DNA of 64,000 nt. Source: Curtobacterium sp. SGAir0471 (GTDB lineage Bacteria; Actinomycetota; Actinomycetes; Actinomycetales; Microbacteriaceae). Positions 16,529-25,582 of the stretch are shown here, in pieces. Numbering within the stretch: position 1 is the first letter of the stretch; each line of letters starts with the position of its first letter. The notes under the pieces are model-generated. The model did no database searches and was not told where the DNA came from. It saw nothing but the letters and a program-made list of their open reading frames with translations. Where the stretch lies: NCBI RefSeq assembly GCF_005490985.1, contig NZ_CP027869.1, positions 1,612,001-1,676,000 of the forward strand. The letters are read 5' to 3'. The position numbers and the translations under genes are program-made.

Positions 16529-17461
16529 CTACAGAACCGCCTTCGGCACCCGGTGCAGCGTCACCGCGCCGACCGCCGCGAACGGGTGCAGTGGGTCCGG
16601 GTCTCCGGACCCGGTGGGGCCACCGAGCTTCGAGTCGCCCACCGCACTGAGCACGGCGTAGGCGTCCTCGGCGGTGAAGCCGTGATCCTCGACGAGGAAG
16701 GCGAACGCGTCCTCGTACCCGCGCCGCACGCTCTCCTGCACGGGGTCGCCGAGCCCGACGAAGAGCCACTCGTCGTCGGTCTCGATGCGCGGCGCACGGA
16801 GCGGTCGGCCGCCCCGCACCAGGTCGACGGACACGATCGCGGTGCCCTGCGCCTCGATGGCGACGAACGACGACTCGCCCTCGGCCATGATCGCGTGGAC
16901 GTCCCCGATCGACAGCAGGGCACCGGGGACCCGCACGGGCAGGTACACGGTCGAGCCGGGCCGGGCCTCGGTGACGTCCATGTTCCCGCCCTCCGCGGTC
17001 GCGGGCATGATCGTCGAGTTCGTGCCCTCGGCCGGTGCGACGCCGATGCAGCCGATCATCGGCCGGACCGGGAACGCGTGCCGGTCGGTGACGTGCACCA
17101 CGCCGTCCTCGATCGGGCAGCGGCGGGCGAACACTCCCTCGGGCATCACGTGCTGGAGCGCCCCGGACCCGGGCAGCGACACCGACCAGCCGTGGGTCGT
17201 CAGCTCGATGTCGTGGATGTGCACCGCCAGGGTGTCGCCGGGTTCGGCGCCCTCGATCCAGACCGGTCCGGTCACGGGGTTGATCGGTGCCTGCAGCTGC
17301 GCGAGGTCGTGGTGCTCGTCGAGCTCGGCGTAGACGGCGTCGGTGGTCTCGAAGCCGATCGTCTCACCGGTGCCCGGGGTGATGCGGAGCACGGGGTCCC
17401 GGTCGGCGGAGAACCCCGGGCGGCCGAGGGTGTTCGGCATGAAGTGGTCGGGGGTGGTCAT
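16529..17461 (-). CDS. Acetamidase/formamidase family protein
   Basis: A 310-residue protein of the FmdA/AmdA family, zinc- or metal-dependent amidases that release ammonia from formamide or acetamide. Visible family features are the N-terminal substrate-like PGTGETIGFETTDAV, VTGPVWIEGAEPGDTLAVHI and GCIGVAPAEG. Its ATG overlaps the stop of the amino-acid permease (ATGA), so the two are co-translated. Together with the upstream hydrolase and GntR regulator it looks like part of an amide or peptide catabolic unit. The real substrate is unknown. Confidence 0.88.
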   Translation of the reverse strand: MTTPDHFMPNTLGRPGFSADRDPVLRITPGTGETIGFETTDAVYAELDEHHDLAQLQAPINPVTGPVWIEGAEPGDTLAVHIHDIELTTHGWSVSLPGSGALQHVMPEGVFARRCPIEDGVVHVTDRHAFPVRPMIGCIGVAPAEGTNSTIMPATAEGGNMDVTEARPGSTVYLPVRVPGALLSIGDVHAIMAEGESSFVAIEAQGTAIVSVDLVRGGRPLRAPRIETDDEWLFVGLGDPVQESVRRGYEDAFAFLVEDHGFTAEDAYAVLSAVGDSKLGGPTGSGDPDPLHPFAAVGAVTLHRVPKAVL

Positions 17462-18900
17462 CGGCGGTCCTCCGCGGTGGTGGTGGCGGGGCCGACGGAC
17501 CCCTCGCCCAGTGTGCTCGGTTCTTCCGACCCGACCTCGGTCGAGCGGCCGGTCCGGCGGTAGTAGAGGAACACCGCGGCGCCGACGACGAGCCAGATGA
17601 TCCCGCCGACCTTCGCCTCGACGGCGGCGTTGAGCAGCACGTAGCCGATGATCAGGAAGCCGACGAGCGGCACGACCAGGTGCAGCAGCCAGTTGCGGGA
17701 CTTCCCCTTGACCACGTGGTGCACGAACACCGACACGTGCAGCAGCATGAAGCCGAACAGGGCGCCGAAGTTCACGAGCGAGGAGATCGTGTCGATCTGG
17801 CCGACGAAGAACAGCACGAGGATCGCCGAGAGCACCGAGACGACGATGATCGCGTTCTGCGGGACCTGCCGACCGTTGAGCTTGTGCAGGAACGCCGGCA
17901 GCTGCCGGTCGCGGCTCATCGAGAAGAGCAGACGGCTCGTCGCCGCCTGCGCGGCCATGGCGTTCGCGATGCCGACGGCGAGGACGTTGACGGCGAAGAA
18001 CGCCGTCGCCCAGCCGCTCGACGACGCCTGCTGGACGATCGAGAAGAAGGCGTTGCCGACCTCGTCGTCCGGGAACGCGTCGCGCCCGGCGGCCAGCGCC
18101 GACGCGAGCCAGGTCTGCAGCACGAACAGGAACGCGACGATGACGAGTGCGAGGACCATCGCCGTACCGGCACCGCCGCGGCGGCCCGTCGACTCCTCGG
18201 ACAGGGTGGAGATGCCGTCGAACCCGAGGAAGCTCAGCACGGCGATCGACAGCGCCGAGGCGATGAGCGGGGCGGACACCTTCGACGGGTCCCACACCTG
18301 GTCGGTGCTGAACGACGCGCCGGGCACGGTCCCGCCGGTCAGCGCGACGATCGCGATGACGACGAAGATCGCCACGAACACCAGCTCGATGAGCAGGAAG
18401 ACCCGGTTCGCGAGCTTCAGGGACGAGACGCCGAGCAGGTTGATGACCGTGTTGATCGCGACGAAGACGAGCGCCCACAGCCAGCGGGGCGTGCCGAGGA
18501 AGATGCCGACCATGCTCTCGGCCGCGAACACGTAGAGCAGCGTCGGGACGAGCAGGTAGTCGAGCAGGATCGCCCAGCCCGCGAAGAAGCCGGCGGTCGG
18601 GTGGATGCCGCGGCCGACGTACGAGAACACACTACCGGCGAGGGGGATCGACTTCGCCATCTGCGCGTACGCGAGCGCGGTGAAGATCATCGCGACGAGG
18701 CCGACCAGGTAGACGAGCGGCACCATGCCGCTCGACGCGTTGTAGACGGTGCCGAAGATCGCCCACGGGGCGATCGGCACCATGAAGACGAGCCCGTAGA
18801 CGAGCAGGTCGGTGGTGGACACGGAGCGCTTGAGCTCCTGCTTGTAGCCGTAGGCCTCGAGCTGCTGCTGCGCGGAGAGCTCGCTGTGCTGCTGCGACAT
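17458..18900 (-). CDS. APC-family amino acid/amine permease
   Basis: A 480-residue secondary transporter with twelve predicted transmembrane helices. The first helix contains VYGLVFMVPIAPWAIFG, and a cytoplasmic loop reads GFDGISTLSEESTG, both typical of the APC superfamily. The ATG at 18900 is chosen with a weak GGAA site; the longer upstream frame is low-complexity shadow. It is translation-coupled to the acetamidase, so the imported substrate may be an amide or an amino acid released from one. Confidence 0.9.
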   Translation of the reverse strand: MSQQHSELSAQQQLEAYGYKQELKRSVSTTDLLVYGLVFMVPIAPWAIFGTVYNASSGMVPLVYLVGLVAMIFTALAYAQMAKSIPLAGSVFSYVGRGIHPTAGFFAGWAILLDYLLVPTLLYVFAAESMVGIFLGTPRWLWALVFVAINTVINLLGVSSLKLANRVFLLIELVFVAIFVVIAIVALTGGTVPGASFSTDQVWDPSKVSAPLIASALSIAVLSFLGFDGISTLSEESTGRRGGAGTAMVLALVIVAFLFVLQTWLASALAAGRDAFPDDEVGNAFFSIVQQASSSGWATAFFAVNVLAVGIANAMAAQAATSRLLFSMSRDRQLPAFLHKLNGRQVPQNAIIVVSVLSAILVLFFVGQIDTISSLVNFGALFGFMLLHVSVFVHHVVKGKSRNWLLHLVVPLVGFLIIGYVLLNAAVEAKVGGIIWLVVGAAVFLYYRRTGRSTEVGSEEPSTLGEGSVGPATTTAEDRR

Positions 18901-18947
18901 GTCGGTTCCGTTCGGAGAGACGGTGCGTGGGAAAGAGGGGAGCGACG

Positions 18948-19039
18948 GCCGGGAGGCGCGTGGCGGGGTGGGCGCGCTCGTCGGGTCCGGTGGGGTGTCG
19001 GCCGGGAGGAGCGTGGCGGGGTGGGTGCGCGCCTCCCGT
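18948..19039. repeat. REP-like palindrome, copies 3a and 3b
   Basis: GGCCGGGAGG...GCGTGGCGGGGTGGG occurs twice as a direct repeat (from 18948 and from about 19000), and GCGCGCCTCCCG (19028-19039) supplies an inverted arm. It is the same family as at 7256 and 16479. Position: after the hydrolase gene end and before the permease start. Confidence 0.65.
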
Positions 19040-19096
19040 TCGACGGGTGGTCGGCCTGGTGGGCCGGTGCGACCGGCTGTCGGCCGGTCCGGGGGG

Positions 19097-20038
19097 TCAG
19101 TCGGCGGGCTGGTCGCCCGGAGCGGCGTCGTCGTGGTCGGCGAGGAACGCCGCGACCACGCGGCGGAACTCCTCGGGCTGCTCCAGGTGCGAGCAGTGGC
19201 TCGCCCCGGGGAAGACGTGCTGGCGGACGTCGGCGATGCGCTCGACGAAGGGCTGCCAGGTGGCGGGCGTCGCCTCGTCGTGCTCACCGGCGACGACGAG
19301 GGTCGGGACCGTCACGCGGTCGAGCCGGTCGATCACGGTCCAGTCGCGCATCGTGCCGATGACGTGGAACTCGTTCGGCCCGTTCATCGTGTGGTACACG
19401 GTCGGCTCCTGCTCCATCTGGGTCTCGGAGTCGACGAAGTCCTGTGGCATCGGGACGACGCGGCACACGTGGCGCTCGTAGAAGACCTGCGTGGCGGCGA
19501 GGTACTCGGGGTCGTCGACCGTGCCGGCCTGCTCGTGCCGCGTCAGGGCGTCCTGCACGTCGTCGGGGAGCTGCGCGCGGAGTTCGGCGGCGCCGTCGAC
19601 CCAGAGCTGCATCGACGCGGGGGAGTTGCAGATCGCGAGCGACCGCAGGTGCTCCGGCTGAGCGACGGCGATCTCGGAGCCGAGCATGCCGCCCCACGAC
19701 TGGCCGAGGACGTGGTGGTCGCCGAGACCGAGGTGAGCCACGAGGGCGGCGTACTCGTCGACGAAGAGCTGCGGGGTCCAGTACTCCGCCGGGGCGTCCG
19801 GTCGGTGGGAGCTGCGGCCGCAGCCGAACTGGTCGTGGTGCACGACGGTGCGACCGGTCTCGTCGGCGAGGGCCGCGAGGTTCCGGAGGTAGTCGTGCGC
19901 CATGCCCGGGCCGCCGTGCAGGACCACGAGGGGGAGCGCGCCGGGGGTCGGGGCAACGGGTTCGGTGATGCGGTACCAGGTCTCGCCGTCCTGGAACGGC
20001 ATCGTGCCTTCGGTGATGCGGGACATGACGCACAGCAT
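19097..20038 (-). CDS. Alpha/beta hydrolase, proline iminopeptidase-like
   Basis: A 313-residue alpha/beta hydrolase. HGGPGMAHDYL (oxyanion hole) and HHDQFGCGRSS are the proline-iminopeptidase hallmarks; the nucleophile elbow is GQSWGGMLG, and the acid and base lie in VVAGEHDEATP and GASHCSHLE. Such enzymes cleave N-terminal proline peptides or related amides. The ATG at 20038 is chosen because it sits six bases after a possible TTTGCT box; ATG 20026 is the alternative. It is divergent from the GntR regulator across a palindromic operator and shares a direction with the permease and acetamidase. Confidence 0.87.
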   Translation of the reverse strand: MLCVMSRITEGTMPFQDGETWYRITEPVAPTPGALPLVVLHGGPGMAHDYLRNLAALADETGRTVVHHDQFGCGRSSHRPDAPAEYWTPQLFVDEYAALVAHLGLGDHHVLGQSWGGMLGSEIAVAQPEHLRSLAICNSPASMQLWVDGAAELRAQLPDDVQDALTRHEQAGTVDDPEYLAATQVFYERHVCRVVPMPQDFVDSETQMEQEPTVYHTMNGPNEFHVIGTMRDWTVIDRLDRVTVPTLVVAGEHDEATPATWQPFVERIADVRQHVFPGASHCSHLEQPEEFRRVVAAFLADHDDAAPGDQPAD

Positions 20039-20047
20039 GGACCGAGC

Positions 20048-20069
20048 AAAGGTCCCCTGCAAGACCTTT
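20048..20069. promoter_or_regulatory. Palindromic operator between hydrolase and GntR genes
   Basis: AAAGGTC (20048-20054), eight bases, GACCTTT (20063-20069): a perfect 7-base inverted repeat in otherwise GC-rich DNA. It overlaps the promoter zone of the hydrolase gene and lies 42 bases before the GntR start, a natural site for that regulator. Confidence 0.6.
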
Positions 20070-20110
20070 TCTCGTCCTTTAACGTGGACGAAACGCAAGG
20101 AGGGGGCGGA

Positions 20111-20842
20111 GTGCCAGATCGCGCGACGGAGACCCGGGTCGACGAGGTCGAGGACCGGCTCGTCACGGCCGTTGCCGTGGGCGAGTACCTGCCCGCGTCG
20201 CGGCTGCCGCCCGAGCGGGAGCTCGCCGTGCTCCTCGGGGTCGGACGCGTCACGGTGCGCGCAGCCCTCGCACGACTGGTCGACCGCGGGCTGCTCGAGA
20301 CCCGTCGGGGTCGTGGCGGCGGGACCTTCGTGCGCTCGCAGTGGCCGGACTCGTCCTCCGACGCCGTCGGCCGGACGCTCCTCGCGCGCTGGGCCGGCAT
20401 CCGCGACACCACCGACGCGATCGCCCTGCTGCACGGCGCACTCGCGACCGCGGCGGCGGAGCGGATCACCGAGGACGAGCGCGCGACGCTGCGCACCCGG
20501 CTCGAGGACTTCCGAGCCGCGGCGTCCGGGCTCGAGAAGCAGCAGGCGGACGCGGTGCTGCACCGCGCGATCATCGACGCCGCGCGCAACCCGGTGCTGG
20601 CCGCGGCGCTCGCCGACCTCGAGTCGCAGGTGTCGATCGCGGCGCCCGCGCACCTCTGGGGCACCGCCGAGGGCATGGCCGAGATGGAGGAGCGCGCGCT
20701 CCGCGAGCACGAGGGGCTCGTCGACGCCGTCCGTGACGGCCGTGCGGTCGACGCCGGCGTGCTCGCGCGGCGTCACGTCGGCATCGACCTCGAGCTGCTG
20801 GAGCGGGCGATGCTCCGCGCAGGTCAGGTGCCGACGGACTGA
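20111..20842 (+). CDS. GntR-family transcription regulator with FCD domain
   Basis: A 243-residue regulator. The N-terminal winged helix reads PASRLPPERELAVLLGVGRVTVRAALARLVDRGLLETRRGRGGG (about residues 29-72). The rest is an all-helical FCD effector domain (E..HRAIIDAARNPVLAAAL, later RREHEGLVDAV-like and RRHV). The GTG start has a strong AAGGAGG site. It is divergent from the hydrolase/permease/acetamidase genes and probably represses them in the absence of an amide or amino-acid ligand. Confidence 0.88.
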   Translation: MPDRATETRVDEVEDRLVTAVAVGEYLPASRLPPERELAVLLGVGRVTVRAALARLVDRGLLETRRGRGGGTFVRSQWPDSSSDAVGRTLLARWAGIRDTTDAIALLHGALATAAAERITEDERATLRTRLEDFRAAASGLEKQQADAVLHRAIIDAARNPVLAAALADLESQVSIAAPAHLWGTAEGMAEMEERALREHEGLVDAVRDGRAVDAGVLARRHVGIDLELLERAMLRAGQVPTD

Positions 20843-20851
20843 GCGGCCGGC

Positions 20852-20874
20852 GGAGTGCCCTCGGCGGGCGCTCC
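20852..20874. terminator. Hairpin between convergent genes
   Basis: GGAGTGCCC (20852-20860), five-base loop, GGGCGCTCC (20866-20874): nine pairs with one G-U. It lies between the convergent GntR gene and the gene ending at 20883. Confidence 0.5.
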
Positions 20875-20882
20875 TGACCGGC

Positions 20883-21281
20883 TCAGCGCTGCGGTCCGTT
20901 CGGCGGGTCCCAGTGCACCGCCCAGAACGCGTCGATGCGCTCCCGGTCGGTCCACCAGGTGACGTCGACCTCGCTGGTCAGGGCATCGATCAGTCCGCCC
21001 TCCTCGCCGGGGACACGATCGTCGGTGACGAGGTCGCTGATGACGAGCCGGCCGGTCGCGTCACGCACCTCGTCGGGGCCGTCCCAGAGTTCGAGCTCGT
21101 AGATGTCGAGTGCACCCGTGGGGGTCCAGTACGGGTGCGCCACCACGGTGGCACCGGCGGACGGTCCGGACCCGATCGTGCCGATGATCCCGTGCTCGTC
21201 CCAGTCGGCGAGGACCGGGACGGCCGGGTGCACGTCGTACCGCTCGGGTTCGGGGGAGGAGCGCCTCAGCCAGCGTCGCAT
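20883..21281 (-). CDS. Hypothetical protein
   Basis: A 132-residue soluble protein rich in Trp and acidic residues (HPAVPVLADWDEHGIIGTIG, VVAHPYWTPTGALDIYELELWDG). No signal peptide, membrane segment or known domain was recognised. The ATG at 21281 lies shortly after CATCTG, so a leaderless start is possible. The composition supports a real gene. Confidence 0.6.
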   Translation of the reverse strand: MRRWLRRSSPEPERYDVHPAVPVLADWDEHGIIGTIGSGPSAGATVVAHPYWTPTGALDIYELELWDGPDEVRDATGRLVISDLVTDDRVPGEEGGLIDALTSEVDVTWWTDRERIDAFWAVHWDPPNGPQR

Positions 21282-21460
21282 GCACAGATGCTGCCACGGA
21301 CAGCGTGCCTGGTGCTGCCCCACGGCCGCTGATCGCCGACCGTCCGACACCGTCAGCTCCGGGTGGATGCCGTCGGCCGGTGCTGGCCGACGGATCGGTG
21401 CACAACGGCAGGTACTCGCCGTCGAGGTCCGTCGTGCATGATCGTCGGACGGAGGTGCAC

Positions 21461-22144
21461 GTGGCGGAGATCCTGGTGGTCGAGGACGACCCGGAGATGG
21501 GCGCACTCGTGGAGCGCGGGCTCGTCGGCGAGGGCCACACGGTGACGGTGGTCACGGACGGCGTCGCGGCGCTCGTCGCGGCGGCCGCGCAGTCGTTCGA
21601 CGCGGCGGCGATCGACGTCATGCTGCCGGAGATGACCGGGTTCGAGGTGTGCCGCCGGCTGCGCGAGACGGGCCAGGACTTCCCGGTCATCCTCGTCACC
21701 GCGCGAGACGCCGTCGACGACCGGGTCTTCGGGCTCGACGCCGGTGCGGACGACTACCTGACGAAGCCCTTCGCGATCGCCGAGCTCAACGCGCGGATCC
21801 GGGCGCAGCTCCGCCGCCGCTCCGCCGGAGCGGTGACCGTCGTGCAGGTCGGCGCGGTCCGGCTCGACACGGTGACCGTCCGGGCGACCGTCGCCGGGCG
21901 CGACCTGCCCCTCAGCGTGAAGGAGTTCTCGCTCCTGCGGTTCCTGGCGCAGGGGACGCCCGAGACCCGCACCCGTGCCGAGGTGCTGCGCGAGGTGTGG
22001 GGGAGCGCCGAGCACTTCGACCCCACGATCGTCGACCAGTACGTCAGCTACGTCCGCAGGAAGCTGCAGGCGTCCGGCGCCGACGTCGCCATCCGCACCG
22101 TGCGGGGCGTCGGCTACGCGCTCGACGTCGTGCCCGTGCCGTGA
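21461..22144 (+). CDS. OmpR/PhoB-family response regulator
   Basis: A 227-residue two-component regulator. The receiver domain has the acidic pocket (E8, D9, D10), phospho-acceptor Asp52 (DVMLPEMTG) and the conserved Lys in YLTKPF. The winged-helix output domain ends with VDQYVSYVRRKLQ and TVRGVGYAL. The GTG at 21461 follows GGAGG by five bases. It overlaps the sensor kinase gene by GTGA, and the flavin redox operon lies downstream. Confidence 0.92.
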   Translation: MAEILVVEDDPEMGALVERGLVGEGHTVTVVTDGVAALVAAAAQSFDAAAIDVMLPEMTGFEVCRRLRETGQDFPVILVTARDAVDDRVFGLDAGADDYLTKPFAIAELNARIRAQLRRRSAGAVTVVQVGAVRLDTVTVRATVAGRDLPLSVKEFSLLRFLAQGTPETRTRAEVLREVWGSAEHFDPTIVDQYVSYVRRKLQASGADVAIRTVRGVGYALDVVPVP

Positions 22145-23499
22145 GGTGGCTGCGACGGCGGTCCGTCCGTGCACGCATCACGACCGGGAGCGTGTTCGTG
22201 GGCGCGGTCGTGCTCACGCTGATCGCCCTCGTGCTTCACGTCGAGGTTCGTCAGGCGACACTGGAGACCGACCGGTCCCTCGCCGCGGGTGATGCCGCAC
22301 CGTTCGTCTCCGATCTCCGCAACAACCCCGACGAGCCGCCGGACCAGCCGGCCGAGGGTGTCCTCGTCGGGATCCGCTCCTCGTCCGGGGCGTGGATCGT
22401 CGACACGCTGCCGGAGGACCTCCGTCGGTCCCTCCCGGACAGCGTGCCGGCGACGACCACGACCCTGCGGCTCGGCGACGGACGCCGGCAGGCGACGGTC
22501 GTCGGGACCCCGGTCGAGAACGACGGCGGCAGGTTCGTCGTCTGGGCGGCCCACGACGGACGCGCCGGGCACGAGACGGTCGAACGGGTCGACCGCTCCC
22601 TCGTCGTCGGGACCCTCCTCGCCCTGGTCGCGTCCGGACTCGCCGCCTGGTTGCTCTCGACCGTCGCACTCCGGCCGGTCACCCGGATGCGTCGGACCGC
22701 CGAGGCGCTCAGCGGCGGGGAGGCGACCGGGCACCTGCCCGTCGGGCCGTCGGAGGACGAGCTCGCAGACCTCGCACGGACCCTCAACGCGTTCATCGAC
22801 CGGCAGCGCGAGAACGCGGTCCGCGAGCGACGGATGGTGTCCGATGCCAGCCACGAGCTGCGCACGCCGCTCGCCGCACTGACGGCACGGCTCGAGCTCG
22901 CGCACCGGTCGTCCGGTGACGCCGTCGCGCTCGAGCGGGAGCTGGCAGCGGCCGAGTCCGACGCCGCCCGCCTGACCGCGCTCGCCGAGACCATGCTCGA
23001 GCTCAGCCGGCTCGACGAGACCCAGCCCACGCCCTCGACCCCGGCGGCCGCGCTCGTGACGGAGCTGATGGGCAGCGTCGATCGTGCACGGGCCCTCGGT
23101 GGTGCCGGCGGGGTGGACTTCACCGTCGACGTCCCCGACGGCGACGAGCGGTACGCGGTCACCCCGGCGGCGTTCGGCCGGATCGTCGACAACCTCGTGG
23201 CGAACGCGATCGCTGCCGGCGCTCCCGCGGTCGAGGTCCGCATCGAGCTCGCCCAGCGGGCGGACCGTGCGCTGGACCTGGTGGTGTGCGACGACGGACC
23301 CGGGGTGCCGGAGGACTTCCTGCCCCGCGCCTTCGACCGCTTCACCCGAGCCGACGGCGCCCGGCGGGCCGTTCTGGGTGGTGGCGGCCTCGGCCTGGCA
23401 CTGGTCCGAGGGATCGCCGCGCGCGCAGGTGGCGACGCCACGCTCGCGAACGCGCCGGAGGGCGGGGCCGTCGCGACCGTGCGGCTCCCCGCGCGCTGA
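22141..23499 (+). CDS. Sensor histidine kinase
   Basis: A 452-residue membrane kinase. Two transmembrane helices (about residues 16-37 and 158-178) flank an extracytoplasmic sensor of about 120 residues. A HAMP linker (RPVTRMRRTAEALSGGE) leads to the dimerisation helix with the phospho-acceptor His in SDASHELRTPLAAL. The ATPase domain shows N (DNLVANAI), DDGPGVP and GGGGLGLAL boxes. It is co-translated with the response regulator. The stimulus is unknown; the adjoining redox operon suggests a redox or metal signal. Confidence 0.92.
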   Translation: MRWLRRRSVRARITTGSVFVGAVVLTLIALVLHVEVRQATLETDRSLAAGDAAPFVSDLRNNPDEPPDQPAEGVLVGIRSSSGAWIVDTLPEDLRRSLPDSVPATTTTLRLGDGRRQATVVGTPVENDGGRFVVWAAHDGRAGHETVERVDRSLVVGTLLALVASGLAAWLLSTVALRPVTRMRRTAEALSGGEATGHLPVGPSEDELADLARTLNAFIDRQRENAVRERRMVSDASHELRTPLAALTARLELAHRSSGDAVALERELAAAESDAARLTALAETMLELSRLDETQPTPSTPAAALVTELMGSVDRARALGGAGGVDFTVDVPDGDERYAVTPAAFGRIVDNLVANAIAAGAPAVEVRIELAQRADRALDLVVCDDGPGVPEDFLPRAFDRFTRADGARRAVLGGGGLGLALVRGIAARAGGDATLANAPEGGAVATVRLPAR

Positions 23500-23517
23500 G
23501 GTCCATCGCCGGTCCGT

Positions 23518-23541
23518 CTTCGTTCGAGGTCTCGAACGAAG
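23518..23541. promoter_or_regulatory. Perfect 24-base palindrome upstream of the flavin redox operon
   Basis: Eleven-base arms CTTCGTTCGAG and complement around a two-base centre, with a further partial half-site (CGTTCG) at 23548-23553. It lies 19 bases after the kinase stop and 84 bases before the ferric-reductase-like gene. It could be a kinase-operon terminator or, because it has no loop, a dimeric regulator's operator. Confidence 0.5.
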
Positions 23542-23624
23542 CACACCGTTCGTTCCGGGCTGCTTCATGGGACCGGTGTCGATGCTGAACGTCACCCGAT
23601 CACCTGCTGGAGAGGACCGAGACG

Positions 23625-25079
23625 ATGATCGACACCGCTCGCCCCACCCCGCGCGCGGCGGCCGTACCGCCGAGGCGCTTCGCGGCACCGCCCGCGGAAC
23701 CGCTCGAGGTCGCCGCCCGGCGTCGACGTCGTTCCGGCCGCCGCCGTGCCGCGGTCACGGACCTGCTCGGCGTGCTCGCCTGGGCGTCAGCCGCGTTCGC
23801 CGTCGCGCTGTGGCTGGCCTCGCCGGGATCGCGCTCCGTCTCAGGGATCGGCGGGGTGCTCACCGACGCCGGGATCGTCGCCGGGCTCGTCGCGACCGAC
23901 CTCGTGCTCGTGATGCTCGTGCTCGCCGCGCGCGTCCCGCTGATCGACCGTGTGTTCGGCCAGGACAACGCGATCGCGGTGCACCGGTCGCTCGGCGAAC
24001 CCGTGCTGTACCTGCTGCTGGCGCACGGGGTCCTGCTGACGCTCGGCTACGGCGCGTCCTCGGGCACGGGGCCGATCGCCGAGACGGTGTCGCTCTTCTC
24101 CACGCCGGACATGCCGCTCGCGTACCTGGCCCTCGGGCTGTTCGTCGCCGTCGTGGTGTCGTCCTTGGTCGCCGTCCGGCGTCGACTGCCGTACGAGGCG
24201 TGGCACGTCGTCCACCTGCTCAGCTACGCCGCGGTGCTCGTCGCGCTGCCGCACATGCTCAGCGTCGGCAGTGTCCTCGGGCAGGGGACCTGGCAGCGCG
24301 TGTACTGGATCGCCGCGTACGTCGTGGCACTCGGCCTGGTCGTCGTGTACCGCTTCGTGCTGCCCGTGGTCGTGAGTCTGCGGCACCGCATCCGCGTCGC
24401 CGCGGTCGAGCCGGTCGCACCCGGAGTGGTGTCCATCCACCTGGCGGGCCGCGACCTCGACCGGCTCGGAGCCCGCGGCGGCCAGTACGGGGTCTGGCGG
24501 TTCTGGTCGGCGCGGACCTGGTGGCACGCCCACCCCGTGTCGTTCTCGGCCGTGCCCGGACCGGACCGCGCCCGGATCACCGTGCGCGACCTCGGAGCGG
24601 GGTCCGCGCGCCTCGGCCGCATCCGCCCGGGCACCGCCGTCTCGCTCGAGGGACCGTACGGCCTGTTCACCAGCCGCGCGCGCACCGCCCCGTACCTCGC
24701 GCTCGTCGCATCGGGCATCGGGATCACGCCGGTCCGCGCGCTGCTGGAAGACACCGACCTGCGTCCCGGCGAGGCCACCGTGCTCCTGCGCGGGACCGAC
24801 GCCGACCAGCAGTACCTCTGGCAGGAGACCGCTGAGCTCGCCGCGGCGACCGGCAGTGCCCTGTACGCGATGGTCGGTCACCGAGCTCGGTCGCAGGGCA
24901 GCTGGATGACGGAGGACGACCTGCGTCGCGGAGTCAGCCTGCTGTCGGTGTTCCCGCGGTTGCTCGAGTCCGACCTCTACGTCTGCGGCCCACGGGCGTG
25001 GTCCGACCTGGTGGTCCGGGCGGCCCGGCTCGCCGGCGTCCCGGAGCACCAGATCCACCAGGAACGGTTCGAGTCGTGA
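23625..25079 (+). CDS. Ferric-reductase-like membrane flavohaem protein with FAD/NAD(P) domain
   Basis: A 484-residue protein. Residues about 45-250 hold six transmembrane helices of the ferric-reductase type, with His residues in HRSLGEPVLYLLLAHGV and in WHVVHLLSYAAVLVALPHML that could bind haem. The C-terminal half is a ferredoxin-reductase fold: HPVSFSAVP (FAD), LEGPYGLFTSR, and GIGITPVRALLED (nucleotide). It would move electrons from NAD(P)H across the membrane. It is the first gene of a GTGA-coupled trio with an FMN-binding protein and ApbE, so the acceptor is probably the flavinylated partner. Confidence 0.87.
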   Translation: MIDTARPTPRAAAVPPRRFAAPPAEPLEVAARRRRRSGRRRAAVTDLLGVLAWASAAFAVALWLASPGSRSVSGIGGVLTDAGIVAGLVATDLVLVMLVLAARVPLIDRVFGQDNAIAVHRSLGEPVLYLLLAHGVLLTLGYGASSGTGPIAETVSLFSTPDMPLAYLALGLFVAVVVSSLVAVRRRLPYEAWHVVHLLSYAAVLVALPHMLSVGSVLGQGTWQRVYWIAAYVVALGLVVVYRFVLPVVVSLRHRIRVAAVEPVAPGVVSIHLAGRDLDRLGARGGQYGVWRFWSARTWWHAHPVSFSAVPGPDRARITVRDLGAGSARLGRIRPGTAVSLEGPYGLFTSRARTAPYLALVASGIGITPVRALLEDTDLRPGEATVLLRGTDADQQYLWQETAELAAATGSALYAMVGHRARSQGSWMTEDDLRRGVSLLSVFPRLLESDLYVCGPRAWSDLVVRAARLAGVPEHQIHQERFES

Positions 25080-25582
25080 GGGCCCGGGTGATCGCAGGCG
25101 GCGTCGTGTCGTCCGTGGCGGTGCTCGTCATCGGGTGGCAGCTCGGCGGACAGCCAGCGGTGACGACACCCGCGCAGGGCACGACGACCTCCGGCAGCTC
25201 CGGGACCTCGGGCACCGGGTCCAGCGGCACGACGTCGGGCTCGGGCTCGGGTTCGTCCGGGTCGTCCGGGTCGTCCGGGTCCTCTGGCTCGTCCGGCTCG
25301 ACCGCCTCCGGCACCTTCACGGGGGCGGCGGCACAGACCCAGTACGGCGAGGTCCAGGTGCAGATCACGGTGTCGGGCGGCAGGATCACGGCCGTGACCC
25401 CCCTGCACCTCACCGACCGGGACGGCCGCTCCGTCGCGATCAGCCAGCAGGCCGCACCGATCCTCCGACAGGAGGCGCTGCAGGCCCAGTCTGCACAGAT
25501 CCAGGCGGTGAGCGGCGCGACGTTCACGAGCGAGGGCTACACCACGTCGCTGCAGTCCGCGATCGACCAGGCCGGCCTGTGA
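25076..25582 (+). CDS. Exported FMN-binding domain protein
   Basis: A 168-residue protein: an N-terminal signal or anchor segment, a Ser/Gly/Thr linker of about 45 residues, then an FMN-binding domain with the flavinylation motif SGATFTS near the C-terminus. The Thr of SGAT would carry FMN as a phosphodiester, attached by the ApbE encoded next. The gene overlaps both neighbours by GTGA. It is probably the extracytoplasmic electron acceptor of the membrane reductase. The low-complexity linker is encoded by near-repeats of TCCGGGTCG-type triplets. Confidence 0.87.
   Translation: MRARVIAGGVVSSVAVLVIGWQLGGQPAVTTPAQGTTTSGSSGTSGTGSSGTTSGSGSGSSGSSGSSGSSGSSGSTASGTFTGAAAQTQYGEVQVQITVSGGRITAVTPLHLTDRDGRSVAISQQAAPILRQEALQAQSAQIQAVSGATFTSEGYTTSLQSAIDQAGL

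Noticed and set aside
25220..25310. Tandem repeat in the FMN-binding protein gene
   Set aside because: It simply encodes the Ser/Gly linker; codon-level low complexity explains it.
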